The position numbers were made by a program, and so were the translations under genes. From NCBI RefSeq assembly GCF_029853675.1, contig NZ_CP122539.1:918501-982500 (forward strand): 64,000 nucleotides of DNA. Direction: 5' to 3'. The notes beneath the pieces are model-generated. The model ran no database searches and was not told where the DNA came from. It was given only the letters and a program-made list of their open reading frames with translations. The DNA comes from Tenacibaculum tangerinum (GTDB taxonomy: Bacteria > Bacteroidota > Bacteroidia > Flavobacteriales > Flavobacteriaceae). This document shows, piece by piece, positions 7,672 to 17,733 of this stretch. Numbering within the stretch: position 1 is the first letter of the stretch; each line of letters starts with the position of its first letter.

Positions 7672-10144
7672 CCTATTTCTTTCACTTCTTACAGCCTACA
7701 TTTTTATTTCTTTCGTAGGATGTCAACCCCCTGATAGTTTACCAGAAATAGTTACGTTATCAACCAATTGGCAATTTAAAAAAGCCACCGATAGTATTTG
7801 GCGTACTGCTGAAGTTCCGGGGAACATTTATACCGACCTGTTACAGCATACGTTAATAGACGACCCCTTCGTTAAAAATAATGAAGAAAAAGTGCAATGG
7901 GTTTCGCAAATTCCGTGGGAATATAAAACTACGTTTTCATTGCAAAAAACCGTTTTACAAAAGAAAAACATTCAGCTTCAATTTGAAGGGTTAGATACCT
8001 ATGCTGCTATTTATTTGAATGACTCCTTGCTTCTAAAAACAGATAATGCTTTTAGAAGTTATACCTTGAATGTTAAAAATTTACTTCGGAAGGAAAATCA
8101 GTTGCGAATTTACTTCACTCCCACTTCCGAAGAAGAGAAACTTTTGAAACAACAACAAGCATACTCCTTACCCGAAGGAAATCGGATTTTTACCAGAAAA
8201 GCACAGTTTCAATATGGATGGGATTGGGGTCCAAAGTTGAATACTTCTGGTATATGGAAACCCATTACTTTAAAAGCATGGGATAGCCCTATTTTTGAAG
8301 ATATTTTTATGCGACAAGATTCTTTATCTAGTACAGAAGCAAGCCTAACTGCCCTACTCACTATTCATAGTAGTAAAGATACTTCCTGTGAAATTGTTTC
8401 AGAAGTAGCTTCTGTGAAAAAACAGACACCAATTCATCTCAAAAAAGGAACACATCAATATACAATCCCTTTCACTCTTAAAAATCCTACATTATGGTGG
8501 ACACACAATTTGGGAACTCCTCACCTATACAACTTCAATTTTAAATTAAAAGTGCATGGTAGCATAGCCGACAATAAAACAGTCAAAAAAGGAATTAGAA
8601 CCATCAAACTAATAACCCAAAAAGACAGTATAGGAGAAACTTTTTATTTTGAATTGAATGGAAAACCTGTGTATGCTAAAGGAGCTAATTACATTCCTCA
8701 ACACAGTTTTCAGAACAAAGTAAACCATAAGCATTACGAAAAGTTACTAAACGATGTGGTAGAAACAAACATGAACATGCTTAGAGTTTGGGGTGGCGGC
8801 ATTTATGAACATGACATTTTTTACGATTTATGTGATGAAAAAGGAATTTTAGTTTGGCAAGATTTTATGTTTGCCTGTGCCATGTACCCTGGCAACGCTG
8901 AATTTTTAGCCAATGTGCAACTAGAAGCTGAACAACAAGTAAAAAGACTAAGAAATCATGCATCTGTAGCTTTGTGGTGTGGAAACAACGAAAATTCGGA
9001 AGGATGGCATCGATGGGGTTGGCAAACCAACAGAACTGAAAAAGAAAAAACAGCTATTTGGAATGATTATCTCGCTGTTTTTGATAGCATACTTCCAAAA
9101 ACAGTTCGACAATTTAGCGACCATACTTCGTATTGGGAAAGTTCCCCTAAATACGGTCGTGGCAATCCGAAATACCAATTTGAAGGCGATGCACACGACT
9201 GGTGGGTATGGCACGACGGAGCGCCTTTTGAACATTTTAAAGAAAAAGTCCCTCGTTTTATGAGCGAATTCGGATTTCAATCATTTCCTGGTTATGAGGT
9301 TATTAGGTATCTCAATCAAAAAGATAGTATTGATATTCGCTCCAAAAGCATCCAATCGCACCAAAAACATCCCAGAGGATTTCAGTTAATGGAAGAGTAC
9401 ATGCAACGAGATTACACGCTGCCAAAAAATGATGAAGATTATGTGTATATGAGTCAATTAGTACAAGCACGGGGCATCGTAATGGGAATTGAAGCGCATC
9501 GAAGAGCTAAGCCCTACAATATGGGAACTCTCTATTGGCAATTAAACGATTGCTGGCCTGCCATTTCTTGGTCGAGTATTGATTATTTCGGAAATTGGAA
9601 GGCACTTCAATACAAAGCCAAAAAGGCTTTTAAAAATCTGCTTATTTCTTCAGAAATCAAAAAAGACAGCCTACACCTTTTCGTTGTTAATGACACCTAT
9701 ACAGATGTTAAAGGGCAACTCGAATTAACACTTCTCGATTTTGAAGGAAAAGTAAATTGGAAGCATTCTAAAGAAGTGCATATCCAACCCAACAGCAGTA
9801 CTATTATTGAAACCATTTCTTTAAAAAATAGCGAAAGAAAATCATCGGTACTCTGTGCAAAACTTGGTGACGAATCTGCTATTATTTATTTGGAGAAACC
9901 CAAAGATTTACTACTTCCTAAAAGCAATGCTACGACTACTATAACCAAAATTAACGAAGGTTTTTCTATTAACATACAATCTGAAAAACTTCTTAAAGAT
10001 GTGTTTTTATTTACTTCTGAAAAAGGGCATTTTAGCGATAATTTTTTTGATATACTACCAGGCGAAACAATACGCATTACCTTTAAAACAAAAGCCCATG
10101 CATTACATGATTTGCACCTAAAAACATTGAATGATTTTTTATAA
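7661..10144 (+). CDS. GH2 beta-mannosidase lipoprotein
   Basis: 827 residues, GH2 beta-mannosidase type. Lipobox FVGC gives Cys21. Domain order: jelly-roll sugar-binding domain (WEYKTTFSL, FEGLDTYAAIYLN, FQYGWDWGPKLNTSGIW), Ig-like domain, TIM barrel (GKPVYAKGANYIP, MLRVWGGGIYE) and C-terminal beta domains. The acid/base Glu is in WCGNNEN (Glu444) and the nucleophile in SEFGFQS (Glu536). It removes the Man-beta1,4-GlcNAc core mannose once GH92 has trimmed the alpha-mannoses. Start chosen as the ATG overlapping the end of the PNGase gene because the signal peptide follows directly. Confidence 0.95.
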   Translation: MTNNLFLSLLTAYIFISFVGCQPPDSLPEIVTLSTNWQFKKATDSIWRTAEVPGNIYTDLLQHTLIDDPFVKNNEEKVQWVSQIPWEYKTTFSLQKTVLQKKNIQLQFEGLDTYAAIYLNDSLLLKTDNAFRSYTLNVKNLLRKENQLRIYFTPTSEEEKLLKQQQAYSLPEGNRIFTRKAQFQYGWDWGPKLNTSGIWKPITLKAWDSPIFEDIFMRQDSLSSTEASLTALLTIHSSKDTSCEIVSEVASVKKQTPIHLKKGTHQYTIPFTLKNPTLWWTHNLGTPHLYNFNFKLKVHGSIADNKTVKKGIRTIKLITQKDSIGETFYFELNGKPVYAKGANYIPQHSFQNKVNHKHYEKLLNDVVETNMNMLRVWGGGIYEHDIFYDLCDEKGILVWQDFMFACAMYPGNAEFLANVQLEAEQQVKRLRNHASVALWCGNNENSEGWHRWGWQTNRTEKEKTAIWNDYLAVFDSILPKTVRQFSDHTSYWESSPKYGRGNPKYQFEGDAHDWWVWHDGAPFEHFKEKVPRFMSEFGFQSFPGYEVIRYLNQKDSIDIRSKSIQSHQKHPRGFQLMEEYMQRDYTLPKNDEDYVYMSQLVQARGIVMGIEAHRRAKPYNMGTLYWQLNDCWPAISWSSIDYFGNWKALQYKAKKAFKNLLISSEIKKDSLHLFVVNDTYTDVKGQLELTLLDFEGKVNWKHSKEVHIQPNSSTIIETISLKNSERKSSVLCAKLGDESAIIYLEKPKDLLLPKSNATTTITKINEGFSINIQSEKLLKDVFLFTSEKGHFSDNFFDILPGETIRITFKTKAHALHDLHLKTLNDFL

Positions 10145-10227
10145 ATTTTATTTAACATTCTTTTAACTAAACTCCATTAAACCATTAGGGAAATTTGCAG
10201 TCAAATAGGCTTTTACAAATCAACCTA

Positions 10228-12678
10228 ATGAAGAACATTACACTACTTATTTTACTTATTAGCTGTACAACTTTTGCACAGCGTACAACTAAAAGTACAT
10301 CTCCTAAAATCACACTAACGGGTATCGTTTTAGAAAAAAACAGTAAACAACCCTTAGAGTATGCGACATTGGTATTAACAAACACCAAGACGCAACAAGT
10401 TATTGGAGGTGTAACCAATACCAAAGGAAAATTTTCTATCGATGCATCTTCTGGTACCTACGCTATAAAAATTGAGTTTATAGGCTTTAAGACTAAAAGT
10501 TTAGGTAATCATGATTTGACAAATGATAAAAACTTAGGGACTATTCTATTGTCAGAAGACGCTGAAACATTAGACGAAGTAGAAATCATCGCAGAAAAGT
10601 CTACCGTTGAAATCCGCCTAGATAAAAAGATATACAATGTTGGTAAAGACATGACTGTAAAAGGAGGAAATGCTTCTGATGTGTTGGATAATGTACCTTC
10701 TGTTAATGTTGATGCTGAGGGAGCCGTAAGCCTACGTGGTAATGAGAATGTACGTATTTTAATTGATGGTAAACCCTCTGCTTTAGTAGGACTAAATGGT
10801 ACAGACGCCTTACGTAACTTACCTGCCGATGCCATTGAAAAAGTAGAAGTAATTACTTCTCCTTCTGCTCGTTATGATGCCGAGGGTAGCGCAGGAATTT
10901 TAAATATTATTTTACGCAAAGGAAAAATCACTGGATTAAACGGTTCTTTAAATACTACAATTGGATATCCAGAACAATTAGGTTTGGGTGGTAACATAAA
11001 TTACAGAACTAAAAAAATTAATCTTTTTAGTAATTTAGGATATAATTTTAGAAAAGGTCCAGGAAACTCTCAAAGCTATTTTACAAACTTCGATTCTAAT
11101 GGTAGTATTTCTGGTTTTAGAAATGAAGATAGAGTGTTTGATAGGGAAAATAATAACTTTAACGGACTAATTGGTTTAGAATATTATTTGAATGAAAATA
11201 GTTCTGTAACTGGTTCTTTCTTCTACAGAAAAAATAAGGGAAATGATATTGCTACAAATATAACTGATATTTTTGACGCCAATAAAAACCTACAAAATTC
11301 AATTACTAGAATCGAGAATGAAAATGAAGATGGTGTAGACAAACAATACTCCTTAAATTACACAAATAACTTTGATGGAAAAGGTCAAAAATTAACAGTT
11401 GATTTACAGTATGGTAATAGTAATGAAAAAGAGGACTCCCCTATTACTGAAAATGGGAACTTAAGAGAATTAAATTCACAAGTAACAAAATCTAAAACAC
11501 GATTACTACAGATAGATTATGTTTTACCCATTGGAGAGAGCAGCCAATTTGAAGCAGGGCATAAGGCAGATTTACAAGATGTTTTTTCAGATTTTCAGCA
11601 GAGAGATGAAAACGGCGTATTACAAACTGATATTTCTAATGCTATAAACTTTAAACAATATATTTATGCTTTTTATTCACAATACGGTAATAAAATAAAT
11701 AAGTTTTCTTATCTACTTGGTTTAAGAGCAGAAATTACCGACGTAGACCTAACATTGTTAAATACCAATGAGTTTTCAGATAAAAACTATACAGAATGGT
11801 TTCCTACTGTAAACTTAGGTTACGAACTAAAAGACAACGAAAACATCACATTAGGATACGCTCGTAGAATAAGAAGACCAAGAAGCTGGTTTATTAACCC
11901 TTTTGAAAGCCGCAGTTCTGCTACCAATGTGTTTAGAGGAAATCCAGATTTAAACCCAGCCTATACCAGTTCTTTTGACTTAGGATATAACACTCGAATT
12001 CGTAAATTTGACTTGGGAGCTTCGTTGTATTACCAACACTCTACTGATATTATTCAAATAACCAGTAGCATTGAAAACAGAGATATAAATAACGATGGTA
12101 ATCTTATTCCTATTACAGTTAGAACTCCTTTAAATCTTAATGGAGAAAGCAGGTACGGATTTGAGTTCACTTCTAATTATAATCCATCTAAAAAAATACG
12201 TTTAACAGCTTCATTCAATTACTTTAAATTTAATACTGATGCTTTTCAAGGAGACGGAACAATATTTCCTTTAGCAGAAGTTAACGAAAGTAGTTGGTTT
12301 GCTAGATTAAATTCACGGGTAACTTTACCATGGAAGGTTCAATGGCAAACACGCTTAATGTATCGTGGTCCTCAAGAGAATGCACAAGGAACAAGAGATA
12401 AATTATTTATGGCTGACCTCTCTTTTAGTAAAGATTTATTTAAAGATAAAGCCACACTAGTTTTAAACGTTAGGGACTTGTTCAATTCTAGAAAAAGAGA
12501 GAGTATTACCAATTTATACGACTCTGATGGTAATTTAATATCTATTTTAGATGGTGCTTTTCAATGGAGAGAACGCCAAATATCATTGAACTTCACCTAT
12601 CGTTTCAACCAAAATAAAAAACGTGAGCGACCTCAACGTGGAGAATTTGATGGTGGTGGTGAAGACTTTGGAGGATAG
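10228..12678 (+). CDS. TonB-dependent receptor-like outer-membrane protein (carboxypeptidase-regulatory-like plus plug and beta-barrel)
   Basis: About 816 residues from the ATG at 10228, which begins a clear signal peptide (MKNITLLILLISCTTFAQ). An upstream TTG in the same frame at 10195 only adds a non-signal extension. A CarboxypepD_reg-like domain (TLTGIVLEKNSKQPLEYATLVL...) is followed by a TonB plug (KGGNASDVLDNVPSVNVD, LRGNENVRILIDGKPSAL, SPSARYDAEGSAGILNIIL) and an outer-membrane beta-barrel ending in an aromatic strand before a Gly-rich tail (GEFDGGGEDFGG). This is the OMP_b-brl_3 type, not a SusC. No SusD lies next to it. The substrate is unknown; position next to the N-glycan genes is suggestive only. 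Confidence 0.88.
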   Translation: MKNITLLILLISCTTFAQRTTKSTSPKITLTGIVLEKNSKQPLEYATLVLTNTKTQQVIGGVTNTKGKFSIDASSGTYAIKIEFIGFKTKSLGNHDLTNDKNLGTILLSEDAETLDEVEIIAEKSTVEIRLDKKIYNVGKDMTVKGGNASDVLDNVPSVNVDAEGAVSLRGNENVRILIDGKPSALVGLNGTDALRNLPADAIEKVEVITSPSARYDAEGSAGILNIILRKGKITGLNGSLNTTIGYPEQLGLGGNINYRTKKINLFSNLGYNFRKGPGNSQSYFTNFDSNGSISGFRNEDRVFDRENNNFNGLIGLEYYLNENSSVTGSFFYRKNKGNDIATNITDIFDANKNLQNSITRIENENEDGVDKQYSLNYTNNFDGKGQKLTVDLQYGNSNEKEDSPITENGNLRELNSQVTKSKTRLLQIDYVLPIGESSQFEAGHKADLQDVFSDFQQRDENGVLQTDISNAINFKQYIYAFYSQYGNKINKFSYLLGLRAEITDVDLTLLNTNEFSDKNYTEWFPTVNLGYELKDNENITLGYARRIRRPRSWFINPFESRSSATNVFRGNPDLNPAYTSSFDLGYNTRIRKFDLGASLYYQHSTDIIQITSSIENRDINNDGNLIPITVRTPLNLNGESRYGFEFTSNYNPSKKIRLTASFNYFKFNTDAFQGDGTIFPLAEVNESSWFARLNSRVTLPWKVQWQTRLMYRGPQENAQGTRDKLFMADLSFSKDLFKDKATLVLNVRDLFNSRKRESITNLYDSDGNLISILDGAFQWRERQISLNFTYRFNQNKKRERPQRGEFDGGGEDFGG

Positions 12679-12935
12679 ATAAATACTTTCTATCACTTTT
12701 TAAAAATAAGTATAAATGAACCATTAAAATCTGTATCAAAATTCATTTCCCCTGAAGAGAGAAATCATAAACTCCATTATAGAGTTTTGATTAGCACTAC
12801 TCAACTTTTTATGTATCACAATTCACTTTTGCTTGGTTAAAAATGACCAATCACCTTGCAATTTGTTGATTAACTGATAGATAATTGAGGGGTTGATTAT
12901 TCTTACAAGCCTAATATTAAATGAGTTATATAGAA

Positions 12936-13106
12936 TTAGTCAAATCCTTCTCCAGGAGATCCAGGACTTTGTGCTTGTGCTTTTTTAGGGTCTAAAATCA
13001 TATAAAAACCCAAAGCTGTTAATGCTGTATACTTACCATATTTTCCTATCTTTTCAAGGGCTTCTTTGCGTGTTATATGGTGTTTATCTTCTTTGTGTAA
13101 TTTCAT
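12936..13106 (-). CDS. Small conserved-looking protein, 56 residues
   Basis: An open frame from ATG at 13104-13106 to TAA at 12936-12938. It begins MKLHKEDKHHITRKEALEKI, continues GKYGKYTALTALGFYMILDP and ends KKAQAQSPGSPGEGFD. The shape (charged start, one hydrophobic stretch GKYTALTALGFYMIL, then a Lys/Ala/Gln motif and a Pro/Gly tail) matches small proteins I have seen annotated as hypothetical in flavobacteria, some resembling twin-lysine or translocated tails. Function unknown. It fills the space between the receptor and the T9SS protein and points the same way as the latter. Confidence 0.6.
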   Translation of the reverse strand: MKLHKEDKHHITRKEALEKIGKYGKYTALTALGFYMILDPKKAQAQSPGSPGEGFD

Positions 13107-13209
13107 AAGACATATTAGTTTTATAAGGGTTTCTTTTCAGTTATTTTATACTCAACTCTACGCTTACATGAACTCGTTCATTGATTATGGATGTATGTTA
13201 ATAATCCAA

Positions 13210-15273
13210 TCATTCTAATAGTAACTTTTTGCGTAAGGTTCCATTTTTAGTATCTACTTTTAAAATATAAATACTCGAAGAGAGCTCCGGTAAGGCTACC
13301 GCCGAAGAATTGCTTGCATTAAATGTTGTTTGTAGCACTTTTTTGCCTAACACATCAAATAGTGTCACGTTGGCTGCTGTATCAGTTAGGCCCATAATGT
13401 GTAAATTTTTATCCTTTTGAAAAATTAAAACATCATCTAACGTATGCACTTGCGCAGTTGGTGATTTAGAGGAAATGTGTATATAAAAACGTCCTACACC
13501 AACTACTATTTCATCTGAACCCATTTCATAACTGGCGTTCCCTATTTCTGTAAAGGTACCAGCATCTCTATCTTCCAAATATACGTTTACGTCGCTAGGT
13601 AGGTTTTGTGTTTCGACTGAAAAATTTAAGTTTTTACCCGCATTTGCATGTACGCCAATAGGTATGACCATTGTTTCTAATTCGGTAATGGGTAAGGTTT
13701 GCTTTGCAAATGGTATGGTTTCTTTAGTATCAACTAAATGAGTGTATACATTTAAACCTGAATTCACTCCATTAAACATACCAATATCCAAACCAGCATC
13801 TAATCCTTTGGTTCCTGAATCTGTATAATTTATTGTTGTTTTTCTAGTAGCAACACCATCAGATAGATTAAGTGTTAATGATGGAACATCACTTTTATAA
13901 AAGGGCACACCAGTCTGATGGCTTTGCATCGCAGAAGTAATTGATGCATTATCTTCAGGTACTTTTGAATTAACAAAAAACGCTTGCCCAGGATGCACAT
14001 ATCCTGTGGTTAAGGGATCGTAAGACGCTGTACTGGCATTCCATACATATACTGCTTGATAGGCATCAGATAGTAAATCGCTTCCAACAATACCGTTGCT
14101 CGCTATAAAGGCACCGATATCCATGTAAGAGGGAAAAGAATTACCGATGAGATTCCAATTATTAGCTCCTTGTGATATTAAAGGAGTTGCAAGTGTTGGT
14201 ATTGTTCCTGTAAAAGAAAAGTCGCCACCTGTAGTTTGTTTTTTTAACGCATAGCCTGTTCCTGTAGCAAAATCTTCTGTAGTGCCTCCTTGAAAATATC
14301 TCCAGTGTCCGGTAACAACATCAGAAGTAACATTGTTATATGTAGAAACACCTCTATTGGTACCCGAAATAGCTATTCCGTTGTTGGTTACCCATGCGTC
14401 GTCGTATTGCTCACCTACAACAGGACTAGCAACTAAATGCCAGTTGACATCGGGTACATTCACATTATAAGTAATATCCCCATAGTTTGCTCCACTAATT
14501 AGTAAAGAACTTCCAGCGTTAACAGTAACGCTTCCTAAGTTCGTAAAATCTCCAGCAACGGTTAAAGCATTATTAACGTTTAAAGAAGAGGAAGTATTGA
14601 TAAAAATATCTTGTACCTCCACACTCGTCGTTATTGTAGGTTGGTTGGTAACGTTAGGGACTCTTATATAAGAAGATGTAGTTGGCACTGAGTTGGGAGT
14701 CCAGTTAGAAGCAGTTCCCCAATCGGTACTCGCACTACCATTCCATTCGCTAGAAATCAATCTGAATTGTTGATTAGCGTTGCTAGCGTTTACATCAAAG
14801 GTCTGGATTTGCGCACCCGGTAATCCATCTTGAATATCAAAGGCTTTTACAGGAACATTGACAGAACCAAAATTACAGGTAGTAAAGGCTATTTGAAACA
14901 CATACGAGCCCGTATTTGTACCTTCAGAGATTAAAAATTCTACATTGGCATCTGTGGCTAAGTATCTAGCTTGCACATCTCCAAAAATACCGCACCATCC
15001 ATCTTTTATTCCAATGTAGCTTCCTGTTTGTACATTTTTAATTTTATACACATTTGCTCCTTGGTGTTCGAAAACCCACAATTGTTTATTATCTAAAAAA
15101 TTAGGGGTTGTCATCGACACATCATAGTCTCCAGTAGTAGCTGTAACCATCGCTTCCTGATGCACATCTGAATAAATTTGATATGTTCCATTGGGTATTA
15201 TTTGTGCACTTAAAATGCTAGAATATACTACAAGAAAACAGATACAGAAGTAAATTTTTATTACGTTTTTCAT
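13210..15273 (-). CDS. Secreted protein with ricin-like N-domain and type IX secretion C-terminal sorting domain
   Basis: 687 residues. A Sec signal peptide ends near ILSAQ. Residues about 25-170 read like a beta-trefoil/RICIN domain (NGTYQIYSDVHQEAMV, QLWVFEHQGANVYKIKNVQTGSYIG). A linker WNGSASTDWGTASNWTP and repeated beta-strand segments follow, typical of adhesin-like secreted proteins. The last about 75 residues (HTLDDVLIFQKDKNLHIMG, VTLFDVLGKKVLQTTF, SIYILKVDTKNGTLRKKLLLE) are a type A T9SS C-terminal domain, so the protein should cross the outer membrane through PorU/SprA machinery. No catalytic domain recognised. Monocistronic, judging by the gaps on both sides. Confidence 0.85.
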   Translation of the reverse strand: MKNVIKIYFCICFLVVYSSILSAQIIPNGTYQIYSDVHQEAMVTATTGDYDVSMTTPNFLDNKQLWVFEHQGANVYKIKNVQTGSYIGIKDGWCGIFGDVQARYLATDANVEFLISEGTNTGSYVFQIAFTTCNFGSVNVPVKAFDIQDGLPGAQIQTFDVNASNANQQFRLISSEWNGSASTDWGTASNWTPNSVPTTSSYIRVPNVTNQPTITTSVEVQDIFINTSSSLNVNNALTVAGDFTNLGSVTVNAGSSLLISGANYGDITYNVNVPDVNWHLVASPVVGEQYDDAWVTNNGIAISGTNRGVSTYNNVTSDVVTGHWRYFQGGTTEDFATGTGYALKKQTTGGDFSFTGTIPTLATPLISQGANNWNLIGNSFPSYMDIGAFIASNGIVGSDLLSDAYQAVYVWNASTASYDPLTTGYVHPGQAFFVNSKVPEDNASITSAMQSHQTGVPFYKSDVPSLTLNLSDGVATRKTTINYTDSGTKGLDAGLDIGMFNGVNSGLNVYTHLVDTKETIPFAKQTLPITELETMVIPIGVHANAGKNLNFSVETQNLPSDVNVYLEDRDAGTFTEIGNASYEMGSDEIVVGVGRFYIHISSKSPTAQVHTLDDVLIFQKDKNLHIMGLTDTAANVTLFDVLGKKVLQTTFNASNSSAVALPELSSSIYILKVDTKNGTLRKKLLLE

Positions 15274-15746
15274 TTTTATAACTTATTGAAGTGTTAAAAC
15301 TATTATCAAACCTATAACCGATAGCAAAGTCATGAATTACAGACTAGTAACATTCGGGTTTAGTCATAACAAAAGTGTACTAAACTTTTTTAAAATGTTT
15401 TATATCAGTGGGTATTCAATAAAATTAACAAAAGAAAATAGCCGAATTGTTTTTCTTTTTAAAAAAGTGGATAGGCTTTCAATATAAAAAATACAAAACA
15501 CTAAAAATCAAATAATTAAAAAAAGTATTTTTTAAAAAAAAGTAGATTAATCAGTTATTTTAAATGCTGAATTTCAGTTTTTTAACCGAATTTATTTTAT
15601 CAAATATTGATTATTTCATTAAAAGAAGTTGAAATTAAACTACTTGATTGTGCTTTCTTATAAAATGGTGCAATTCTTTTTTTGATGATGGAAGAGTATA
15701 AAAATCAAGATTCAAAAACTAAACAAACGTTTAAAAAGTTCATAAA
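15274..15746. other. AT-rich non-coding stretch upstream of the T9SS gene
   Basis: About 470 bases with runs of A and T and no convincing gene. It must hold the minus-strand promoter of the T9SS protein, but no full TAnnTTTG box stood out. Confidence 0.5.
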
Positions 15747-15772
15747 AAAACCACACTTTTTTGTGTGGTTTT
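15747..15772 (-). terminator. Intrinsic terminator after the 58-residue membrane protein gene
   Basis: A perfect 10-base stem (AAAACCACAC / GTGTGGTTTT) with a six-T loop, 24 bases past the stop at 15796 in the minus direction. It is symmetric, so it could work on both strands. Confidence 0.75.
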
Positions 15773-15795
15773 AGCGTATATAATGTACAAAAAGC

Positions 15796-15972
15796 TTACT
15801 TACCTTCTTCAGCAGCTTTTTTTGCTTCTCGTTTTAATTTCATGTTTTCCCAGATAGTTCCACCAATCCAGTAAGGAACTACAAATGTTAATAAGAAAAT
15901 TAACAGCCAAAATCCAGCCGTAAAAATAAACATGAATAATACCAATCCTGAAAATTCTGAAAAATCTAACAT
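15796..15972 (-). CDS. Small membrane protein, 58 residues
   Basis: ATG at 15970-15972, TAA at 15796-15798. The protein starts MLDFSEFSGLVLFMFIFTAG, has a long hydrophobic stretch through FWLLIFLLTFVVPYWIGGTI and ends in a charged tail WENMKLKREAKKAAEEGK. One long or two short membrane helices are predicted, with a basic/acidic cytoplasmic tail. The length is too short for most ORF callers. A clean terminator follows. The composition and terminator make it a believable gene; function unknown. Confidence 0.7.
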   Translation of the reverse strand: MLDFSEFSGLVLFMFIFTAGFWLLIFLLTFVVPYWIGGTIWENMKLKREAKKAAEEGK

Positions 15973-16073
15973 TTGTTTCTTATTAATAATAGTTATGGCA
16001 CAAAATTATAACTATTTTTCTTTTCCTCCAATAAAATCTGATAAAAATCACTCTTAAAAACTATAAGAATTTG

Positions 16074-16081
16074 TAATTTTG
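16074..16081 (+). promoter_or_regulatory. Bacteroidota -7 box (TAATTTTG) for fumC
   Basis: Perfect TAnnTTTG match ending 36 bases before the fumC ATG at 16118. It also shows why the in-frame TTG at 16079 is not the start: that codon lies inside the promoter box. Confidence 0.6.
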
Positions 16082-16117
16082 AACCTCATTAATTGTAAGC
16101 ATTTTAAATCATTTCAA

Positions 16118-17518
16118 ATGACAAAATATAGAATCGAGAAAGATACCATGGGTCAGGTAGAAGTTCCTGCCGATAAATATTGGGGAGCTCAAACCGAGCG
16201 TTCTCGTAACAACTTTAAAATTGGCCCAGCTGCCTCTATGCCTTTAGAGATTGTATACGGGTTTGCCTACTTAAAAAAAGCTGCTGCTTATACCAATGCT
16301 GAATTGGGTGTATTAGCTATTGAAAAGCGTGATTTAATCGCACAGGTGTGTGATGAAATCTTAGCTGGAAAGCTCGACGATCAGTTTCCGTTGGTAATTT
16401 GGCAAACGGGTTCTGGCACACAATCGAATATGAATGTAAACGAGGTAATTGCTAATCGCGCCCACGAAATTGCTGGCAATGTAATTGGTAAAGGAGAAAA
16501 AACGATTCAACCGAACGACGATGTAAACAAATCGCAATCTTCTAACGATACGTTTCCTACAGGAATGCACATAGCGGCGTACAAAAAGATTGTAGAAGTA
16601 ACCATTCCTGGTGTAGAGCAATTACGTGATACGTTACAAGCAAAGTCTGAAGCATTTAAAGATGTGGTAAAAATTGGACGCACACACTTAATGGATGCTA
16701 CTCCTCTTACCTTAGGACAAGAGTTTTCTGGATATGTAGCCCAATTAAATTTTGGATTAAAAGCCTTAAAAAACTCCTTAACACACTTAGCGCAATTAGC
16801 TTTAGGAGGAACTGCGGTAGGAACAGGATTAAACACCCCTGAAGGTTACGATGTTTTAGTGGCTAAATACATTGCGAAGTTTACTGGACTGCCTTTTGTA
16901 ACTGCTGAAAATAAGTTTGAGGCCTTGGCAGCACACGATGCCCTAGTAGAAACTCACGGAGCTTTAAAACAATTAGCGGTTTCTTTAAATAAAATTGCCA
17001 ACGATATTCGTTTAATGGCATCAGGACCACGTTCGGGAATTGGTGAAATTATTATTCCAGCCAACGAACCAGGTTCTTCTATCATGCCAGGAAAAGTAAA
17101 TCCAACACAAGCAGAAGCTTTAACAATGGTTTGTGCACAAGTAATGGGGAACGACGTCGCGGTAACCGTAGGAGGAACTCAAGGTCATTATGAGTTAAAT
17201 GTATTCAAGCCTATGATGGCGGCTAACGTATTGCAATCGGCCCAATTATTAGGAGATGCTTGTGTGTCGTTTGATGTGAACTGTGCTGCGGGTATTGAAC
17301 CCAACCAAGCTAGAATTACCGAGTTATTAAATAACTCATTAATGCTCGTTACGGCGTTGAATACGAGAATTGGCTATTATAAAGCTGCTGAAATTGCCAA
17401 TACCGCGCATGCAAACGGAACTACCTTAAAAGAAGAAGCAGTCCGTTTAGGATATGTAACACCAGAACAATACGATGAATGGGTAAAACCAGAAGACATG
17501 ACTGGAAGTTTAAAATAG
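16118..17518 (+). CDS. fumC: Class II fumarate hydratase
   Basis: 466 residues from [17 protein letters not shown], the usual length of the iron-independent, homotetrameric fumarase that interconverts fumarate and malate in the TCA cycle. Conserved regions: [50 protein letters not shown] (catalytic His region) and [15 protein letters not shown], the fumarase/aspartase signature loop. The start was moved 39 bases in from the longest frame because a -7 box covers the earlier TTG. Monocistronic, with its own promoter and terminator. Confidence 0.96.
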   Translation: MTKYRIEKDTMGQVEVPADKYWGAQTERSRNNFKIGPAASMPLEIVYGFAYLKKAAAYTNAELGVLAIEKRDLIAQVCDEILAGKLDDQFPLVIWQTGSGTQSNMNVNEVIANRAHEIAGNVIGKGEKTIQPNDDVNKSQSSNDTFPTGMHIAAYKKIVEVTIPGVEQLRDTLQAKSEAFKDVVKIGRTHLMDATPLTLGQEFSGYVAQLNFGLKALKNSLTHLAQLALGGTAVGTGLNTPEGYDVLVAKYIAKFTGLPFVTAENKFEALAAHDALVETHGALKQLAVSLNKIANDIRLMASGPRSGIGEIIIPANEPGSSIMPGKVNPTQAEALTMVCAQVMGNDVAVTVGGTQGHYELNVFKPMMAANVLQSAQLLGDACVSFDVNCAAGIEPNQARITELLNNSLMLVTALNTRIGYYKAAEIANTAHANGTTLKEEAVRLGYVTPEQYDEWVKPEDMTGSLK

Positions 17519-17541
17519 CATGTACCTTTTATGATGTATAA

Positions 17542-17579
17542 TAAGAGCCTTCACAACAAAGATACTGTGAAGGCTCTTA
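17542..17579 (+). terminator. Strong intrinsic terminator after fumC
   Basis: A perfect 14-base stem (TAAGAGCCTTCACA / TGTGAAGGCTCTTA) with a 10-base loop begins 24 bases after the fumC stop. T-rich bases follow. Confidence 0.8.
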
Positions 17580-17733
17580 GTTTATCTAGATACTACCATT
17601 AGGAAAAAACAGTAAAGACCCACTATACTTATAAAAAAAGGTGTTTTGTTTCTCTGATCTATTCTCTATTCTCTATTTTCTATTTTATCTCTAAACAAAA
17701 TCCCTAAGTACCGTTGATAATGAGAATATTTCA

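Noticed and set aside
8948..9280. 110-residue minus-strand frame inside the beta-mannosidase gene
   Set aside because: It lies wholly within a well-supported enzyme gene and shows no domain; a shadow frame.
10195..10227. Extended TTG start for the TonB-dependent receptor
   Set aside because: The extension precedes a complete signal peptide beginning at the ATG at 10228 and has no protein-like features.
15685..15774. A 29-codon plus-strand frame (MMEEYKNQDSKTKQ...)
   Set aside because: It ends inside the terminator stem and its last residues are encoded by the hairpin itself; chance is more likely.
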